Origin: Chromatiaceae bacterium
GTDB lineage: Bacteria > Pseudomonadota > Gammaproteobacteria > Chromatiales > Chromatiaceae
Assembly (NCBI GenBank): GCA_025458165.1
Contig: JALOTB010000053.1
Location: 1 to 64,000 of the forward strand
Direction: 5' to 3'
Length of the DNA stretch: 64,000 nucleotides
The notes below the pieces were generated by a model. It ran no database searches and was not told where the DNA came from. It saw only the letters and a program-made list of their open reading frames with translations. Positions 27,455 to 36,814 of the stretch are shown one piece after another. Position 1 is the stretch's first letter; each line of letters begins with the position of its first letter. The position numbers were made by a program, and so were the translations under genes.

Positions 27455-28357
27455 ATGAGCCTCCCCCAAGTGAACCTCGGCCAGCCGCGGGCCCCCTCCT
27501 GGCGGGAGCGGCCCGGACTGTACGCGAGGCTCGTGCGCCTCCACCGGCCGATTGGGATCTTCCTGCTGATGTGGCCGGCCCTCTGGGCCTTGTGGATCGC
27601 AGGAGCCGGCGATCCACCCTGGGAGGTCGTGCTGATCTTCGTCGCCGGGGTGGTCCTGATGCGCTCGGCGGGCTGCTCGATCAATGACTTTGCCGACCGC
27701 GACCTGGACGGGGCGGTGGCGCGCACGCGCGAGCGCCCGATCGCTGCCGGACTCATTCAGCCCTGGGAGGCGGTCGCGGTGTTCGCGGTCCTTAGCCTCG
27801 CCGCCTTCGGCTTAGTACTGCTGCTGAACTGGCAGACCATCGCGCTCTCGGTCGTCGCCCTGGGGCTCGCGGTGATCTACCCATTCATGAAGCGCTACAC
27901 CTACCTGCCGCAGCTCTTCCTCGGCGCGGCCTTTGGCTGGGCGGTGCCCATGGCCTTCACCGCGATCACCGAGGGCGTGCCCCCCGTCGGCTGGCTGCTC
28001 TTCGCGGCCACCGTGCTCTGGGCGCTGATCTACGACACCCAGTACGCCATGGTCGATCGCGACGATGACCTCAAGATCGGCATCAAGTCGACCGCCATCC
28101 TCTTCGGGCGCCACGACCGTCTGATCATCGCCTTGCTCCAGGTCGTCCTGCTCGGGCTACTCGCCTGGGTGGGCCAGCTCGCCGGCCTGGGGGGCTGGTA
28201 CCTTGGCGGCCTGGGGGCGGCGGCGGCCCTGGCCGTCTATCACCAATACCTCATCCGCAACCAGGAGCCCGAGGCCTGCTTCGAGGCCTTCCTGAGCAAC
28301 AACTACTACGGCATGGCCGTATTCTTGGGTCTGGTCGCCGACTACGCCCTCGGATGA
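27455..28357 (+). CDS. ubiA: 4-hydroxybenzoate polyprenyltransferase
   Basis: Inner-membrane enzyme of ubiquinone synthesis that joins a polyprenyl chain to 4-hydroxybenzoate, 300 aa. Both Asp-rich motifs are present: [23 protein letters not shown] and [25 protein letters not shown], separated by several membrane helices; the [20 protein letters not shown] start is typical. The ATG at 27455 begins the conserved N-terminus. It is divergent from the NtrC-type regulator gene by 170 bp and does not share an operon with ubiC here. Confidence 0.95.
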   Translation: MSLPQVNLGQPRAPSWRERPGLYARLVRLHRPIGIFLLMWPALWALWIAGAGDPPWEVVLIFVAGVVLMRSAGCSINDFADRDLDGAVARTRERPIAAGLIQPWEAVAVFAVLSLAAFGLVLLLNWQTIALSVVALGLAVIYPFMKRYTYLPQLFLGAAFGWAVPMAFTAITEGVPPVGWLLFAATVLWALIYDTQYAMVDRDDDLKIGIKSTAILFGRHDRLIIALLQVVLLGLLAWVGQLAGLGGWYLGGLGAAAALAVYHQYLIRNQEPEACFEAFLSNNYYGMAVFLGLVADYALG

Positions 28358-28467
28358 GCGCGTACGGACTTTGCCGGACGCCTTCACTTAGAATCCTGCG
28401 CGCGCGCCCCGCCACCGAAGCGGCCGGCCGGCGCCCCTTGACTGAACGAAACCGATAAGGAGCGAGT

Positions 28468-29106
28468 GTGATGTTCCCGAGAACGATTGCGCAGGCCCTG
28501 CTGGGTCTGATGGTCGCCTTCCAGGCCCTCGCCATGGACGAGGGGATCGACTACGTCAAGCTCAAGACCCCGCAGGCGACCGAGACGGGCGACAAGGTCG
28601 AGGTGCTGGAGGTCTTCTGGTACGGCTGCCCGCACTGCTACACCCTCGAGCCCTTCATCGACCGCTGGGTCGATACCATGCCCGAGAGCGCCGAGTTTCG
28701 GCGCATGCCGGCGGTGCTCGGGGCGCACTGGGAGCCCCATGCCCGCGCCTTCTACGCCGCGGAGCTCTTGGGCGTGACCCACAAGCTCCACCACCCCCTG
28801 TTCAAGGCGATGCACGACGAGAAGCGCAAGATCCTGACCAAGGACGATCTGGTGGCCTTCGCCGCCGAGCAGGGGATCGACCGGCAGGAGTTCCAGGAGG
28901 CCTACGACTCCTTCTTCGTCAACATGAAGGTCCGCCGCGCCACCGACATGGTCCAGCGTTACGGGATCGACGGGGTGCCCGCCCTGGTCATCAACGGCAA
29001 GTACCGCACGAGCGCGACCCAGACCGGGGGTAACGCCAGGCTGATGGAGGTCCTCGACGAGCTGGTGAGACGCGAGACCGGCGGCACCGCCGCCGGCGGG
29101 TCCTGA
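28468..29106 (+). CDS. dsbA: Thiol:disulfide interchange protein DsbA
   Basis: Periplasmic oxidase that introduces disulfide bonds, 212 aa with signal peptide (AQALLGLMVAFQALA). The active site is CPHC (Cys54 and Cys57 in FWYGCPHCYTLEPF), and the cis-proline loop is GIDGVPALVING. The AAGGAGCGA site fits either GTG 28468 or the next codon, ATG 28471. Downstream a perfect hairpin separates it from a convergent membrane-protein gene. Its electron acceptor DsbB is not in the window. Confidence 0.95.
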   Translation: MMFPRTIAQALLGLMVAFQALAMDEGIDYVKLKTPQATETGDKVEVLEVFWYGCPHCYTLEPFIDRWVDTMPESAEFRRMPAVLGAHWEPHARAFYAAELLGVTHKLHHPLFKAMHDEKRKILTKDDLVAFAAEQGIDRQEFQEAYDSFFVNMKVRRATDMVQRYGIDGVPALVINGKYRTSATQTGGNARLMEVLDELVRRETGGTAAGGS

Positions 29107-29117
29107 GGGCGCGGGCC

Positions 29118-29140
29118 AGGACCGCCCGCGCGGCGGTCCT
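29118..29140. terminator. Bidirectional hairpin between convergent genes
   Basis: AGGACCGCC, loop CGCGC, GGCGGTCCT: a perfect 9-bp stem with a 5-nt loop, 12 nt after the dsbA stop and touching the stop codon of the convergent gene. There is no T-run, so it may act by folding only, or as a mRNA 3'-end stabiliser. Confidence 0.5.
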
Positions 29141-29667
29141 CAGTGGTGGGGATGCTCCTCGGGCAGCGGCTTGGCGTCGGGGCTGGGGTAAAGCTCGAAC
29201 ACCCACTTGGGCAGCTTGCCCTGGCTGGCGTGGTAGAGGGCATCGGACTCGATGATTACCAGGATCAGCACGGTGACCATCACCGGCAGGATGCCGACAC
29301 CGATCACCAGGGCCAAGACCGCCTCCTTCATCATCCCCCCGTACGTATAGCCGGCCCAGCCGAGCGCGGCGATCACCAACAGCAGGCACAGCATCAGGAT
29401 CAGGATGCGGCTGCGCCGCGCGGTCACCTGCCAATGGCACATCACGTACCAGGTGTCGATCTGGCGCGAGCGCCGGGCCCGCCAGAGGATGTAGCTCAGG
29501 ATGGCGAATGAGATCGCCGGGATGAGCGCCATGATCCAGGGGAAGCTGCCAGCGACGCCCCCCGCGGCGACCGCCATCAGGATGTGATTGCCGACCAGGT
29601 TGGTGAGAAACCACTCGTGGGGGACATTGGCCTGCTTGATCTCGGCCTTGCTGACTTCGAAGCGCAT
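29140..29667 (-). CDS. Conserved hypothetical four-helix membrane protein, 175 aa
   Basis: Family not recognised. Hydrophobic segments are LMAVAAGGVAGSFPWIMALIPAISFAILSYIL (two helices), ILILMLCLLLVIAALGWAGYTYGG and AVLALVIGVGILPVMVTVLILVII. A basic loop RARRSRQIDTWYVMCHWQVTARR faces the cytoplasm. The tail LPEEHPHH is acidic then His-rich. It converges on dsbA, sharing a hairpin at the 3' ends. The start codon ATG 29667 has no obvious ribosome site. Confidence 0.75.
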   Translation of the reverse strand: MRFEVSKAEIKQANVPHEWFLTNLVGNHILMAVAAGGVAGSFPWIMALIPAISFAILSYILWRARRSRQIDTWYVMCHWQVTARRSRILILMLCLLLVIAALGWAGYTYGGMMKEAVLALVIGVGILPVMVTVLILVIIESDALYHASQGKLPKWVFELYPSPDAKPLPEEHPHH

Positions 29668-29733
29668 AAAAGGACCACGGGCTATAGGGTTACTGCGGCA
29701 GGGCGCGGAGCTTAACCCATCACCCGGCTGTTT

Positions 29734-30480
29734 TCACGCCGCCGCCCCGCAGAGCGCGCATGCCGGATCGACCCGCAGGCGCAGGCTGCGAAACTCCATC
29801 GCCAGGGCGTCGATGAGCAGCAGCCGCCCGGTGAGGGTATCCCCCACCCCGAGCAGGACCTTGAGCGTCTCGGCCGCCTGGATGCTGCCGACGATCCCCA
29901 CCAGCGGTGCCAGCACCCCGTTGGCCGAGCAGGTCTCGTCGATGGTGCCGTCGCGCGGATAGAGACACTGGTAGCAGGGGTCGCCAGGGCGGCCGGAGAA
30001 CACCGCCACCTGTCCCTCGGTACGGATCGCCGCCCCCGAGATCAGCGGGACACCGGCGGAGCGGCAGGCGGCATTGACCGCGAAGCGGGTGGCGAAATTG
30101 TCGCTGGCGTCCACCACCGCATCGACGCCCGCGACCAGCGGCGGCAAGGTCGCATCGGTCAGACTGCCCTTGTAGCCCTCCACCCGGACCTCGGGGTTGA
30201 GCTCGGCGAGCGTCTGCCGTGCCGAGTCGACCTTCGCCATCCCCAGCCGGCTGCTCCCGTGCAGGATCTGGCGTTGGAGGTTGGAGAGGTCGACCGCGTC
30301 GAAGTCTGCGACGACCAGCGTCCCCACCCCCGCCGCAGCGAGATACATCGCCACCGGTGACCCCAACCCACCGAGCCCGACAATCAACACCCGGGAGGCG
30401 AGCAGGCGCTCCTGTCCCTCGATGCCGACCTGCGGCAGCATGATCTGCCGGCTGTAGCGCAACAGTTGCGCGTCGTTCAT
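29734..30480 (-). CDS. moeB: Molybdopterin-synthase adenylyltransferase (MoeB/HesA/ThiF family)
   Basis: E1-like enzyme that adenylates the C-terminal glycine of a ubiquitin-fold sulfur carrier, 248 aa. The ATP site is GLGGLGSPVAMYLAAAGVGTLVVADFD, the substrate Asp lies in VDASDNFATRFAVNAAC, and the structural zinc pairs are PCYQCLYP and CALCG. The start ATG 30480 (NDAQLLRYSRQIMLPQVG) matches the family. It ends the hemA-prfA-prmC-moeB operon, 16 bp after prmC. MoeB and ThiF specificity cannot be separated by eye; the conserved gene order argues for MoeB. Confidence 0.93.
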   Translation of the reverse strand: MNDAQLLRYSRQIMLPQVGIEGQERLLASRVLIVGLGGLGSPVAMYLAAAGVGTLVVADFDAVDLSNLQRQILHGSSRLGMAKVDSARQTLAELNPEVRVEGYKGSLTDATLPPLVAGVDAVVDASDNFATRFAVNAACRSAGVPLISGAAIRTEGQVAVFSGRPGDPCYQCLYPRDGTIDETCSANGVLAPLVGIVGSIQAAETLKVLLGVGDTLTGRLLLIDALAMEFRSLRLRVDPACALCGAAA

Positions 30481-30496
30481 GTGCGGCGCACTCCTC

Positions 30497-31354
30497 TCAA
30501 GCGGCCCTCGAACCCGCGTAGCCCAGGGTGACGCGCTCGTGCCCGGCGAGGTCGCGGCGGGTCTCAACGGCGATGTAGCCATTCCGCGCGAGGATCTCGC
30601 GCACGGCGGGGCCTTGATCGTAGCCGTGCTCCAGGGCGAAGAGCCCGCCGGGGCGCAGACAGCTGCGCCCCTCCGTCGCGAGTCGCCGGATGGCGTCCAA
30701 CCCATCCGCACCCGCGACCAAGGCCGTGCGCGGCTCCCAGGGCAGATCACCCTCGCCGAGATGGGGGTCGCCCTCGGCGACATAGGGCGGGTTACTGATC
30801 AGCGCGTCCAGCGAGGCGGGCGCGATGGCCGCGAGCCAATCGCCGCGCACCGGGTGGGTGTTGCCGGGGGCGTAACGGCGCAGGTTGTCCCGGGCGACGA
30901 GCGCGGCCCCCGCGCAGCGCTCGGTGGCGATCAGGGTCCAGGCGGGACGCTCCTGGGCCAGGGCCGCGGCGATCGCGCCGCTGCCGGTCCCGGCGTCCAG
31001 CACGACCAGCGGGCGCCCCGGCGGCAGCCGCTCCAACGCGACCTCGACCAGCAGCTCGGTCTCCGGCCTTGGGATCAGCGTGTCCGGGGAGACGGCGAGC
31101 TCCAGGCTCCAGAATCCCTGCCGCCCGCGGAGATAGGCGATCGGCTCACCCCGCCGGCGCCGTACGATCAGATCGCGGAACCGCTCGGCGACGGCCGGCT
31201 CGATGACGCGCTCGGGCCAGGCGACGAGCCGCTCGCGGGCGAGCCCGGTCGCCTCGGCGAGGAGGAGCTCCGACTCCAGGCGGGGTGCGCCCTGCGGCAG
31301 CCCGGCGAGGGTCTCGGCCGCCTCGCGCAGCACCGAGCCGAGGGTTTCAGGCAC
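30497..31354 (-). CDS. prmC: Peptide chain release factor N5-glutamine methyltransferase
   Basis: It methylates the glutamine of the GGQ motif in release factors using SAM; 285 aa. The SAM motif is VLDAGTGSGAIAAALAQE and the catalytic NPPY is in DALISNPPYVAEGDP; RPETELLVE is also diagnostic. GTG 31354 is the start, 9 bp after the prfA stop, so its substrate gene is directly upstream in the same operon. Confidence 0.96.
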   Translation of the reverse strand: MPETLGSVLREAAETLAGLPQGAPRLESELLLAEATGLARERLVAWPERVIEPAVAERFRDLIVRRRRGEPIAYLRGRQGFWSLELAVSPDTLIPRPETELLVEVALERLPPGRPLVVLDAGTGSGAIAAALAQERPAWTLIATERCAGAALVARDNLRRYAPGNTHPVRGDWLAAIAPASLDALISNPPYVAEGDPHLGEGDLPWEPRTALVAGADGLDAIRRLATEGRSCLRPGGLFALEHGYDQGPAVREILARNGYIAVETRRDLAGHERVTLGYAGSRAA

Positions 31355-31363
31355 GGACCCTGC

Positions 31364-32443
31364 TCAGGCGTCCTGCAGCGCCATGAGCTGCTCGGCCTGG
31401 TACTCCTGGGCGAGCGGGTCGATCACCTGGTCGAGCTGGCCGGCGAGGACCTCGTCGAGCTTGTAGAGGGTCAGATTGATGCGGTGGTCGGTCAGCCGGT
31501 TCTGCGGGTAGTTGTAGGTGCGGATGCGCTCGGAGCGGTCGCCGCTGCCGACCTGCAGGCGCCGCGACTGGGCCTGCTCGGAGACCTGGACGGCCTGGGC
31601 CTGGGCGAGCAGCTTGGCCTGCAGCAGGGCCATCGCCCGCGCCCGGTTCTTGTGCTGGGAGCGCTCGTCCTGGCACTCCACCACGATCCCCGAGGGCAGA
31701 TGGGTGATGCGCACCGCCGAGTCGGTCTTGTTGACGTGCTGGCCGCCGGCGCCGGAGGAACGGTAGGTATCGACCCGCAGGTCGTTGGGGTTGACGTCGA
31801 TCTCGTCGATCGACTCGACCTCAGGCAGGACCGCCACCGTGCAGGCCGAGGTGTGGATGCGCCCCTGCGACTCGGTCTCCGGGACGCGCTGCACGCGATG
31901 GGTGCCGGCCTCGAACTTGAGCCGCGAGTAGACCCCCTGCCCGCTCACCCGCACCACAACCTCCTTGTAGCCGCCGAGCTCGCCCTCGCTGGCGCTGATG
32001 GTCTCGACCCGCCAGCCCTGCCCCTCGGCGTAGCGCAGGTACATGCGCAGCAGGTCGGCGGCGAAGAGCGCGGCCTCGGCGCCGCCGGTGCCGGCGCGGA
32101 TCTCGAGGAACAGATTGCGCTGGTCGTTCGGGTCCGGCGGAACCAGCAGACGCAGGAGCTCGGGCTCCAAGTGCTCGCGCCGGGCACGGGCGGCGCCGAT
32201 CTCCTCGCGCGCGAGCTCGGCCATCTCCGGGTCGGCGAGCATCGCCTCGGCGGCGGTGATGTCCTCCTCCACCGAGCGGAAGCGCTGATAGCAGTCGACC
32301 AAGGGCTGGAGCTGGGCGTACTCGCGCCCCAGGTCGCGAAAGCGGTACTGGTCGGCCTGGACCTCGGGCTCGGCGAGCAGGGCCGTGACCTCGCCGAAGC
32401 GCTCGCAGAGGCGCTCCAGCTTGTCTCGGATGGACGGGTTCAC
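31364..32443 (-). CDS. prfA: Peptide chain release factor 1
   Basis: Release factor for UAA and UAG stop codons, 359 aa. The peptidyl-tRNA hydrolysis motif is in [19 protein letters not shown] and the RF1 recognition region in [20 protein letters not shown]. The GTG start overlaps the hemA stop as GTGA (32440-32443), so translation is coupled. Confidence 0.97.
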   Translation of the reverse strand: MNPSIRDKLERLCERFGEVTALLAEPEVQADQYRFRDLGREYAQLQPLVDCYQRFRSVEEDITAAEAMLADPEMAELAREEIGAARARREHLEPELLRLLVPPDPNDQRNLFLEIRAGTGGAEAALFAADLLRMYLRYAEGQGWRVETISASEGELGGYKEVVVRVSGQGVYSRLKFEAGTHRVQRVPETESQGRIHTSACTVAVLPEVESIDEIDVNPNDLRVDTYRSSGAGGQHVNKTDSAVRITHLPSGIVVECQDERSQHKNRARAMALLQAKLLAQAQAVQVSEQAQSRRLQVGSGDRSERIRTYNYPQNRLTDHRINLTLYKLDEVLAGQLDQVIDPLAQEYQAEQLMALQDA

Positions 32444-33711
32444 GTCGGCGAGCCGGTCTGCCGGCTGAGCTCGAAGAGCTCGTTGGCGGCATCCAGGAGC
32501 GCGCCCTCGCCATCGCGACCAGCGCGGCGCAGGCGCGCACTGGGGGCGTGCAGCAGCTTATTGGTCAGGGTGTTGGCAAGGAAGCTCAAGACCTCCTCCG
32601 GCGGCTTGCCGGAGGCGAGCTGGTGGCGGGCGCGGGCGAGGACCTCGTCGCGCAGGGCCTCGGCGCGGCAGCGGTAGTCCTGGATCAGGCTGGTCGCATC
32701 GAGCGAGCGCAGCCAGGCGAGGAACTCCTCGCTGTGGAAGGCAATGATCTCCTCGGCCTGCTCGGCCGCCTCGCGGCGCGAGCGCATCCCCTCGTCGACC
32801 ACCCCTTGCAGATCGTCGACGGTGTAGAGATAGACGTCGTTGAGCTCCGCAACCTCGGGCTCGATGTCGCGAGGCACGGCGATGTCGACCATGAAGATCG
32901 GGCGGTGCTTGCGCCTCTTGAGCGCCCGCTCGACCGTCCCCTTGCCGAGCACCGGCAGAGGGCTTGCGGTGGACGAGATCAGGATGTCCGCCTCGGCGAG
33001 ATGCTCGGCGAGCTCGGTCAGCGCGATGGCGAAGCCGCCGAACTGGCTCGCCAGCTCATGGGCGCGCTCGACCGTGCGGTTGGCGACGATGATGCGCCCG
33101 ATGCGGTGCTGATGCAGGTGGCGGGCGGCGAGCTCGATGGTCTCGCCGGCCCCGATCAGGAGCGCGGTCTGCTCGCCGAGATCGCTGAAGATCTGCCGCG
33201 CCAGGCTGACCGCCGCGAAGGCAACCGAGACCGGGCTATTGCCGATTGCGGTGTCGGTACGGACCTGCTTGGCGACCGAGAAGCTGTGCTGGAAGAGCCG
33301 CCCGAGGAGCTTGCCGGCAGTGGCGCTGTCGCAGGCCGCCTGAAAGGCCGTCTTGACCTGGCCAAGGATCTGCGGCTCGCCGAGGACCATGGAGTCCAGC
33401 CCACAGGCCACGCGCAGGAGGTGGGCGACCGCAGCACCGTCCATGTGGCGGTAGAGATAGGGCGTGATGCGTTCGCCCTCGACGCCATGGAAGCGCGCGA
33501 GCCAGTCCTCGACCGGCGACTCGACCCCGGGCTCGACCGCGCAGTAGAGCTCGGTGCGATTGCAGGTCGAGAGGATGACGCCCTCGCGGACCCCGGGCTC
33601 GGCGGTCAGGCTGCGCAGGGCCCCAACCAGGATATCCGGGCCGAACGAGATCCGCTCGCGGATCTCGACCGGTGCCGTTCTGTGGTTGAGTCCGATGACC
33701 TGAATCGCCAT
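32440..33711 (-). CDS. hemA: Glutamyl-tRNA reductase
   Basis: First enzyme of the C5 tetrapyrrole pathway (heme, and bacteriochlorophyll if phototrophic); 423 aa. Conserved pieces: [15 protein letters not shown], the catalytic cysteine in [28 protein letters not shown], and the NADPH site [30 protein letters not shown] and the C-terminal dimerisation helices follow. ATG 33711 is chosen because it is the family's N-terminus ([13 protein letters not shown]). It heads the operon and is divergent from the TPR gene. Confidence 0.97.
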   Translation of the reverse strand: MAIQVIGLNHRTAPVEIRERISFGPDILVGALRSLTAEPGVREGVILSTCNRTELYCAVEPGVESPVEDWLARFHGVEGERITPYLYRHMDGAAVAHLLRVACGLDSMVLGEPQILGQVKTAFQAACDSATAGKLLGRLFQHSFSVAKQVRTDTAIGNSPVSVAFAAVSLARQIFSDLGEQTALLIGAGETIELAARHLHQHRIGRIIVANRTVERAHELASQFGGFAIALTELAEHLAEADILISSTASPLPVLGKGTVERALKRRKHRPIFMVDIAVPRDIEPEVAELNDVYLYTVDDLQGVVDEGMRSRREAAEQAEEIIAFHSEEFLAWLRSLDATSLIQDYRCRAEALRDEVLARARHQLASGKPPEEVLSFLANTLTNKLLHAPSARLRRAGRDGEGALLDAANELFELSRQTGSPT

Positions 33712-33830
33712 GTCCGACGCTAACCTTGGGAAAATGCCAGAATTCTTCGGTATCCGTCGGGCGGATGCAAGTAGGCGGGGTGGCGGATCAAACCATCTCC
33801 TGTCCATTTTTTCTCGCGGAACCGGGCGGT

Positions 33831-33836
33831 TATACT
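33831..33836 (+). promoter_or_regulatory. Candidate -10 element for the TPR-ispE operon
   Basis: TATACT, five of six consensus bases, 45 nt before the TPR start. No convincing -35 is seen at 17 nt; only a T-rich stretch (TCCATTTTTTC) is there. Confidence 0.35.
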
Positions 33837-33880
33837 GCGACGCAATCGCCTAGCCTGGCCCCGCCGGCCTCCGAGACTCC

Positions 33881-35635
33881 ATGCACTCTTACTACCTCCG
33901 CGCCCCCATCGTCCCGCTGATCGGTCTCCTCGTCTTCGGCCAGGGCGCTGCGGCGGCGACCCAGCCGAGCCCGTCGGACCAGGTCGCCCCCCCTCCCGCG
34001 CCCGCCGACGAGGCCCAGGCCGAGGCGCAGGGCCTGACCCCGGACATGATCTATTCGGTCCTCGTCGGTCAGGTGGCCCGCCAGCGCGGCGACCACCGCA
34101 TGGCCGTCACCCATTTTCTGCACGCCGCCCAGCTCGCAGGGGACCCGGAGCTCGCCGAGCTGGCCGCCCGCTCCGCCGTCGCCCTGGCCGACGAGACCCT
34201 GATTCAACGCACCATCGACGCCTGGCTAGAGATCGCGCCGGACTCGATCTCCGCCTACCAGATCGCTGCCTACACGCGGCTGGATGCGCAGGACATCCCC
34301 GGCGCCCTGGCCTATCTGCGACGCCTGATCGCGCTCTCGGCGCAGGCCGGCGAAGACGGCTTCGTGCGCGCCGCCCGCCTGGCGCAGAAACTGAAGGCAC
34401 CCGAGCAGCGGCTGGCGCTGATGGAGACCCTGACCGCCGGTGAGCCGCAGAACCCGGACGGCTGGTTCGCGCGCGCCATGGTCGCCGCCGGGGCGGAGCG
34501 CCACGAGGAGGCGATCGCGGCCGCGGAGAAGGCCCTGGAGCTTCGTCCCAACTGGAACGAGGCGCGCGTCTTCCTGATTCAAATCCACTTGAGCCGGGGC
34601 GAGCGCCAGAAGGCCCGCGACGCCCTGGAGACCTTCGTCGAGCAGACCCCCGACGAGCGCAGCCTGCGCACCCTCTATGCCCAGATGCTAGTCGAGGACA
34701 AGGAGTTCGAGCGCGCCCGCGAGGTCTTTGCGTACCTCCTGACGGCCGAGCCCAAGGAGCCTGACGTCTTGTTCGCGCTCGGCGTCCTGTCGCTGCAGCT
34801 CGAGGACCTCGCCGCCGCCCGCGACTACTTCGGGCGACTGCGCGAGACCGGGGAACGGCGCGACGAGTCCGCCTACTACCTGGGTCAGGTCGAGGAGCTG
34901 GCCGACAATCCCGAGGCCGCCTCGGGCTGGTACGAGAAGGTCAGCGGCGAGCACGCGCTCGACGCCCAGGTGCGTATCGCCCGGCTCCAGGCGAGCCAGG
35001 GCGAGGTCGAGGCGGCCCGCGAGCGGCTGCACCGGCTGCGCGACCGCGTGAGCGGTGAGGCCGTGACCCTGTATCTGATCGAGGCCGAGATCTTGCGCGA
35101 CATCGATCTCAAGCGCGAGGCGATGGCCGTCTACGACGCCGCCATCGAGCGTCACCCCGACAACGCCGACCTGCTCTACTCGCGGGCCCTGCACGCCCTG
35201 GCCTTCAACCGGCTCGACATCCTGGAGCAGGACCTGCGCCGGGTCATCGACAAAGACCCCGAGCACGCCGATGCCCTGAATGCCCTGGGCTACACCCTGG
35301 CCGACCTGACGGACCGTTATCAGGAGGCCTACGACCTGATCGCGCGCGCCATCGCACTGAAGCCAGATGACGCCGCCGTACTCGACAGCATGGGCTGGGT
35401 GCTCTACCGCCTGGGTCGGCTGGAAGAGGCCGAGCGGTACCTGCGTCGAGCCCACGAGCTGTCCGCCGACGGCGAGATCGCGGCCCACCTCGGCGAGGTC
35501 CTCTGGGCCATGGGCGAGCGCGATGGCGCCTGGCGGATCTGGGAGGCGGCCCTGGCCGCCGACCCCAAGCACGAGTACCTGCTGCGGGTGATTGGGCGAC
35601 ACCGAGTGACCAGCAACGACGGCGGAACGCACTGA
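33881..35635 (+). CDS. Exported tetratricopeptide repeat protein
   Basis: 584 aa with an N-terminal hydrophobic export signal (PIVPLIGLLVFGQGAAAA) and no lipobox cysteine, so it is probably periplasmic or inner-membrane anchored. TPR-type helix pairs run through the rest, for example QRGDHRMAVTHFLHAAQL, RHEEAIAAAEKALELRPNW, KEFERAREVFAYLLTAEP and GRLEEAERYLRRAHELSADG. Its stop overlaps the ispE start (TGATG), so the two are co-translated. In many gammaproteobacteria lolB sits between hemA and ispE; here the TPR gene occupies that place and no lolB is seen. Confidence 0.9.
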   Translation: MHSYYLRAPIVPLIGLLVFGQGAAAATQPSPSDQVAPPPAPADEAQAEAQGLTPDMIYSVLVGQVARQRGDHRMAVTHFLHAAQLAGDPELAELAARSAVALADETLIQRTIDAWLEIAPDSISAYQIAAYTRLDAQDIPGALAYLRRLIALSAQAGEDGFVRAARLAQKLKAPEQRLALMETLTAGEPQNPDGWFARAMVAAGAERHEEAIAAAEKALELRPNWNEARVFLIQIHLSRGERQKARDALETFVEQTPDERSLRTLYAQMLVEDKEFERAREVFAYLLTAEPKEPDVLFALGVLSLQLEDLAAARDYFGRLRETGERRDESAYYLGQVEELADNPEAASGWYEKVSGEHALDAQVRIARLQASQGEVEAARERLHRLRDRVSGEAVTLYLIEAEILRDIDLKREAMAVYDAAIERHPDNADLLYSRALHALAFNRLDILEQDLRRVIDKDPEHADALNALGYTLADLTDRYQEAYDLIARAIALKPDDAAVLDSMGWVLYRLGRLEEAERYLRRAHELSADGEIAAHLGEVLWAMGERDGAWRIWEAALAADPKHEYLLRVIGRHRVTSNDGGTH

Positions 35636-36480
35636 TGCCCCACCCGGCGGCGCGCCGGTTGTGGCCGGCGCCCGCCAAGCTCAACCTGATGCTGCGCGTG
35701 CTGGGCCGGCGGGCCGATGGCTACCACCGGCTACAGACGGTCTTCCAGTTCCTCGATCACGCCGATCAGATCCGCATCGAGCCGCGGTCGGACGGCGCAG
35801 TGCACCGCCGCACCGCGCTGCCGGGGGTGCCCGAGGAGGCCGACCTGGTGGTGCGGGCGGCACGGTGCCTGCAGCAGGCGACGGGCTGCCGTCAGGGCGT
35901 CGACCTCTGGGTCGACAAGCGCCTCCCCATGGGCGGCGGCGTTGGCGGCGGCAGCTCGGACGCCGCGACCGTCCTGGTCGCGCTGAACCAGCTCTGGGAC
36001 ACCGGTCTCTCACCCGCTGAGCTGGCGCACCTCGGATTGACCCTGGGCGCGGACGTCCCGGTCTTCGTGCATGGACGCGCCGCTTGGGCCGAGGGTGTCG
36101 GCGAGGCCCTTACCCCCATCGAGCTGCCCGAGCCCTGGTACCTGGTCCTGGTGCCGCGCTGCGCCGTCGCGACCGCCGCCGTGTTCTCCGATCCTGATTT
36201 GACACGGGATTCTGCCCCAATCACAATTGCCGACTTTCTTGCGGGAGACGATCGCAACGACTGCCTCGCGGTCGTCGAGCGCGACTACCCGGAGGTCGCC
36301 GCTGCGCTGCGCTGGCTCTCGGGATTCGGGCGGGCACGGCTGACCGGGACCGGCGCCTGCGTCTTCGCCGCCTTCGCTGACGAGGGGGCCGCGCGAGCCG
36401 CGCGCTGCCAGCTCCCGGCCCCGTTTGGCGGCTTTGTCGCCCGCGGCCGGAATCGGTCGCCGCTCATCGACGAGGTCTGA
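35635..36480 (+). CDS. ispE: 4-diphosphocytidyl-2-C-methyl-D-erythritol kinase
   Basis: GHMP kinase of the MEP isoprenoid pathway, 281 aa. The ATP-binding motif is PMGGGVGGGSSDAATVL; the start WPAPAKLNLMLRVLGRRADGYHRLQTVFQFLD and the GTGACVFAAFADE end are conserved. It overlaps the TPR gene by one base and precedes tRNA-Gln and prs, the usual order. Confidence 0.96.
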   Translation: MPHPAARRLWPAPAKLNLMLRVLGRRADGYHRLQTVFQFLDHADQIRIEPRSDGAVHRRTALPGVPEEADLVVRAARCLQQATGCRQGVDLWVDKRLPMGGGVGGGSSDAATVLVALNQLWDTGLSPAELAHLGLTLGADVPVFVHGRAAWAEGVGEALTPIELPEPWYLVLVPRCAVATAAVFSDPDLTRDSAPITIADFLAGDDRNDCLAVVERDYPEVAAALRWLSGFGRARLTGTGACVFAAFADEGAARAARCQLPAPFGGFVARGRNRSPLIDEV

Positions 36481-36660
36481 GTCGGGTGCGGCGGGCGGGC
36501 CGCGCGGACGCCGGGATCGCAGGGAGCATCGAGGGATCGGGGGGCCACTCCGGTCAGGGGACCTTGAAAGATGCCTTCCCTGACATGGTCCGAGACGCGA
36601 AGCCAACAGCGCGGTTTGCGCTTCGCTCAGGCAGCTTGAATCGTTCAAGGTGCCCTTCTT

Positions 36661-36735
36661 TGGGGCGTCGCCAAGCGGTAAGGCACTGGGTTTTGATCCC
36701 AGCATTCCCAGGTTCGAATCCTGGCGCCCCAGCCA
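36661..36735 (+). tRNA. tRNA-Gln (anticodon TTG)
   Basis: The 7-bp acceptor stem TGGGGCG/CGCCCCA encloses a full cloverleaf. The anticodon arm is CTGGG, loop TTTTGAT, CCCAG, giving anticodon TTG. The T-arm is CCAGG TTCGAAT CCTGG. Discriminator G is at 36732 and encoded CCA at 36733-36735. Placement between ispE and prs is conserved in gammaproteobacteria. Short inverted repeats lie just upstream, notably GTCAGGG/CCCTGAC (36553-36584) and CTTGAA/TTCAAG (36635-36649). Confidence 0.98.
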
Positions 36736-36814
36736 CAGCCAGGCGGCCCTTGTCGATCGCGAGGGCGCCAACTCGGATCGCTCGGCGAGCGATGCGCTGA
36801 CGGGGGAAATCGCC

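Noticed and set aside
29734..30783. A 349-aa MoeB with a long N-terminal extension
   Set aside because: The extra 100 residues overlap prmC antisense and are unlike the family; ATG 30480 gives the normal N-terminus.
30479..32677. A 732-codon open frame on the plus strand opposite moeB, prmC, prfA and hemA
   Set aside because: It is the antisense of four certain genes. High GC with strong third-position bias keeps that frame open; its product is low-complexity (RDRQ/LGLGEQ) and has no known motif.
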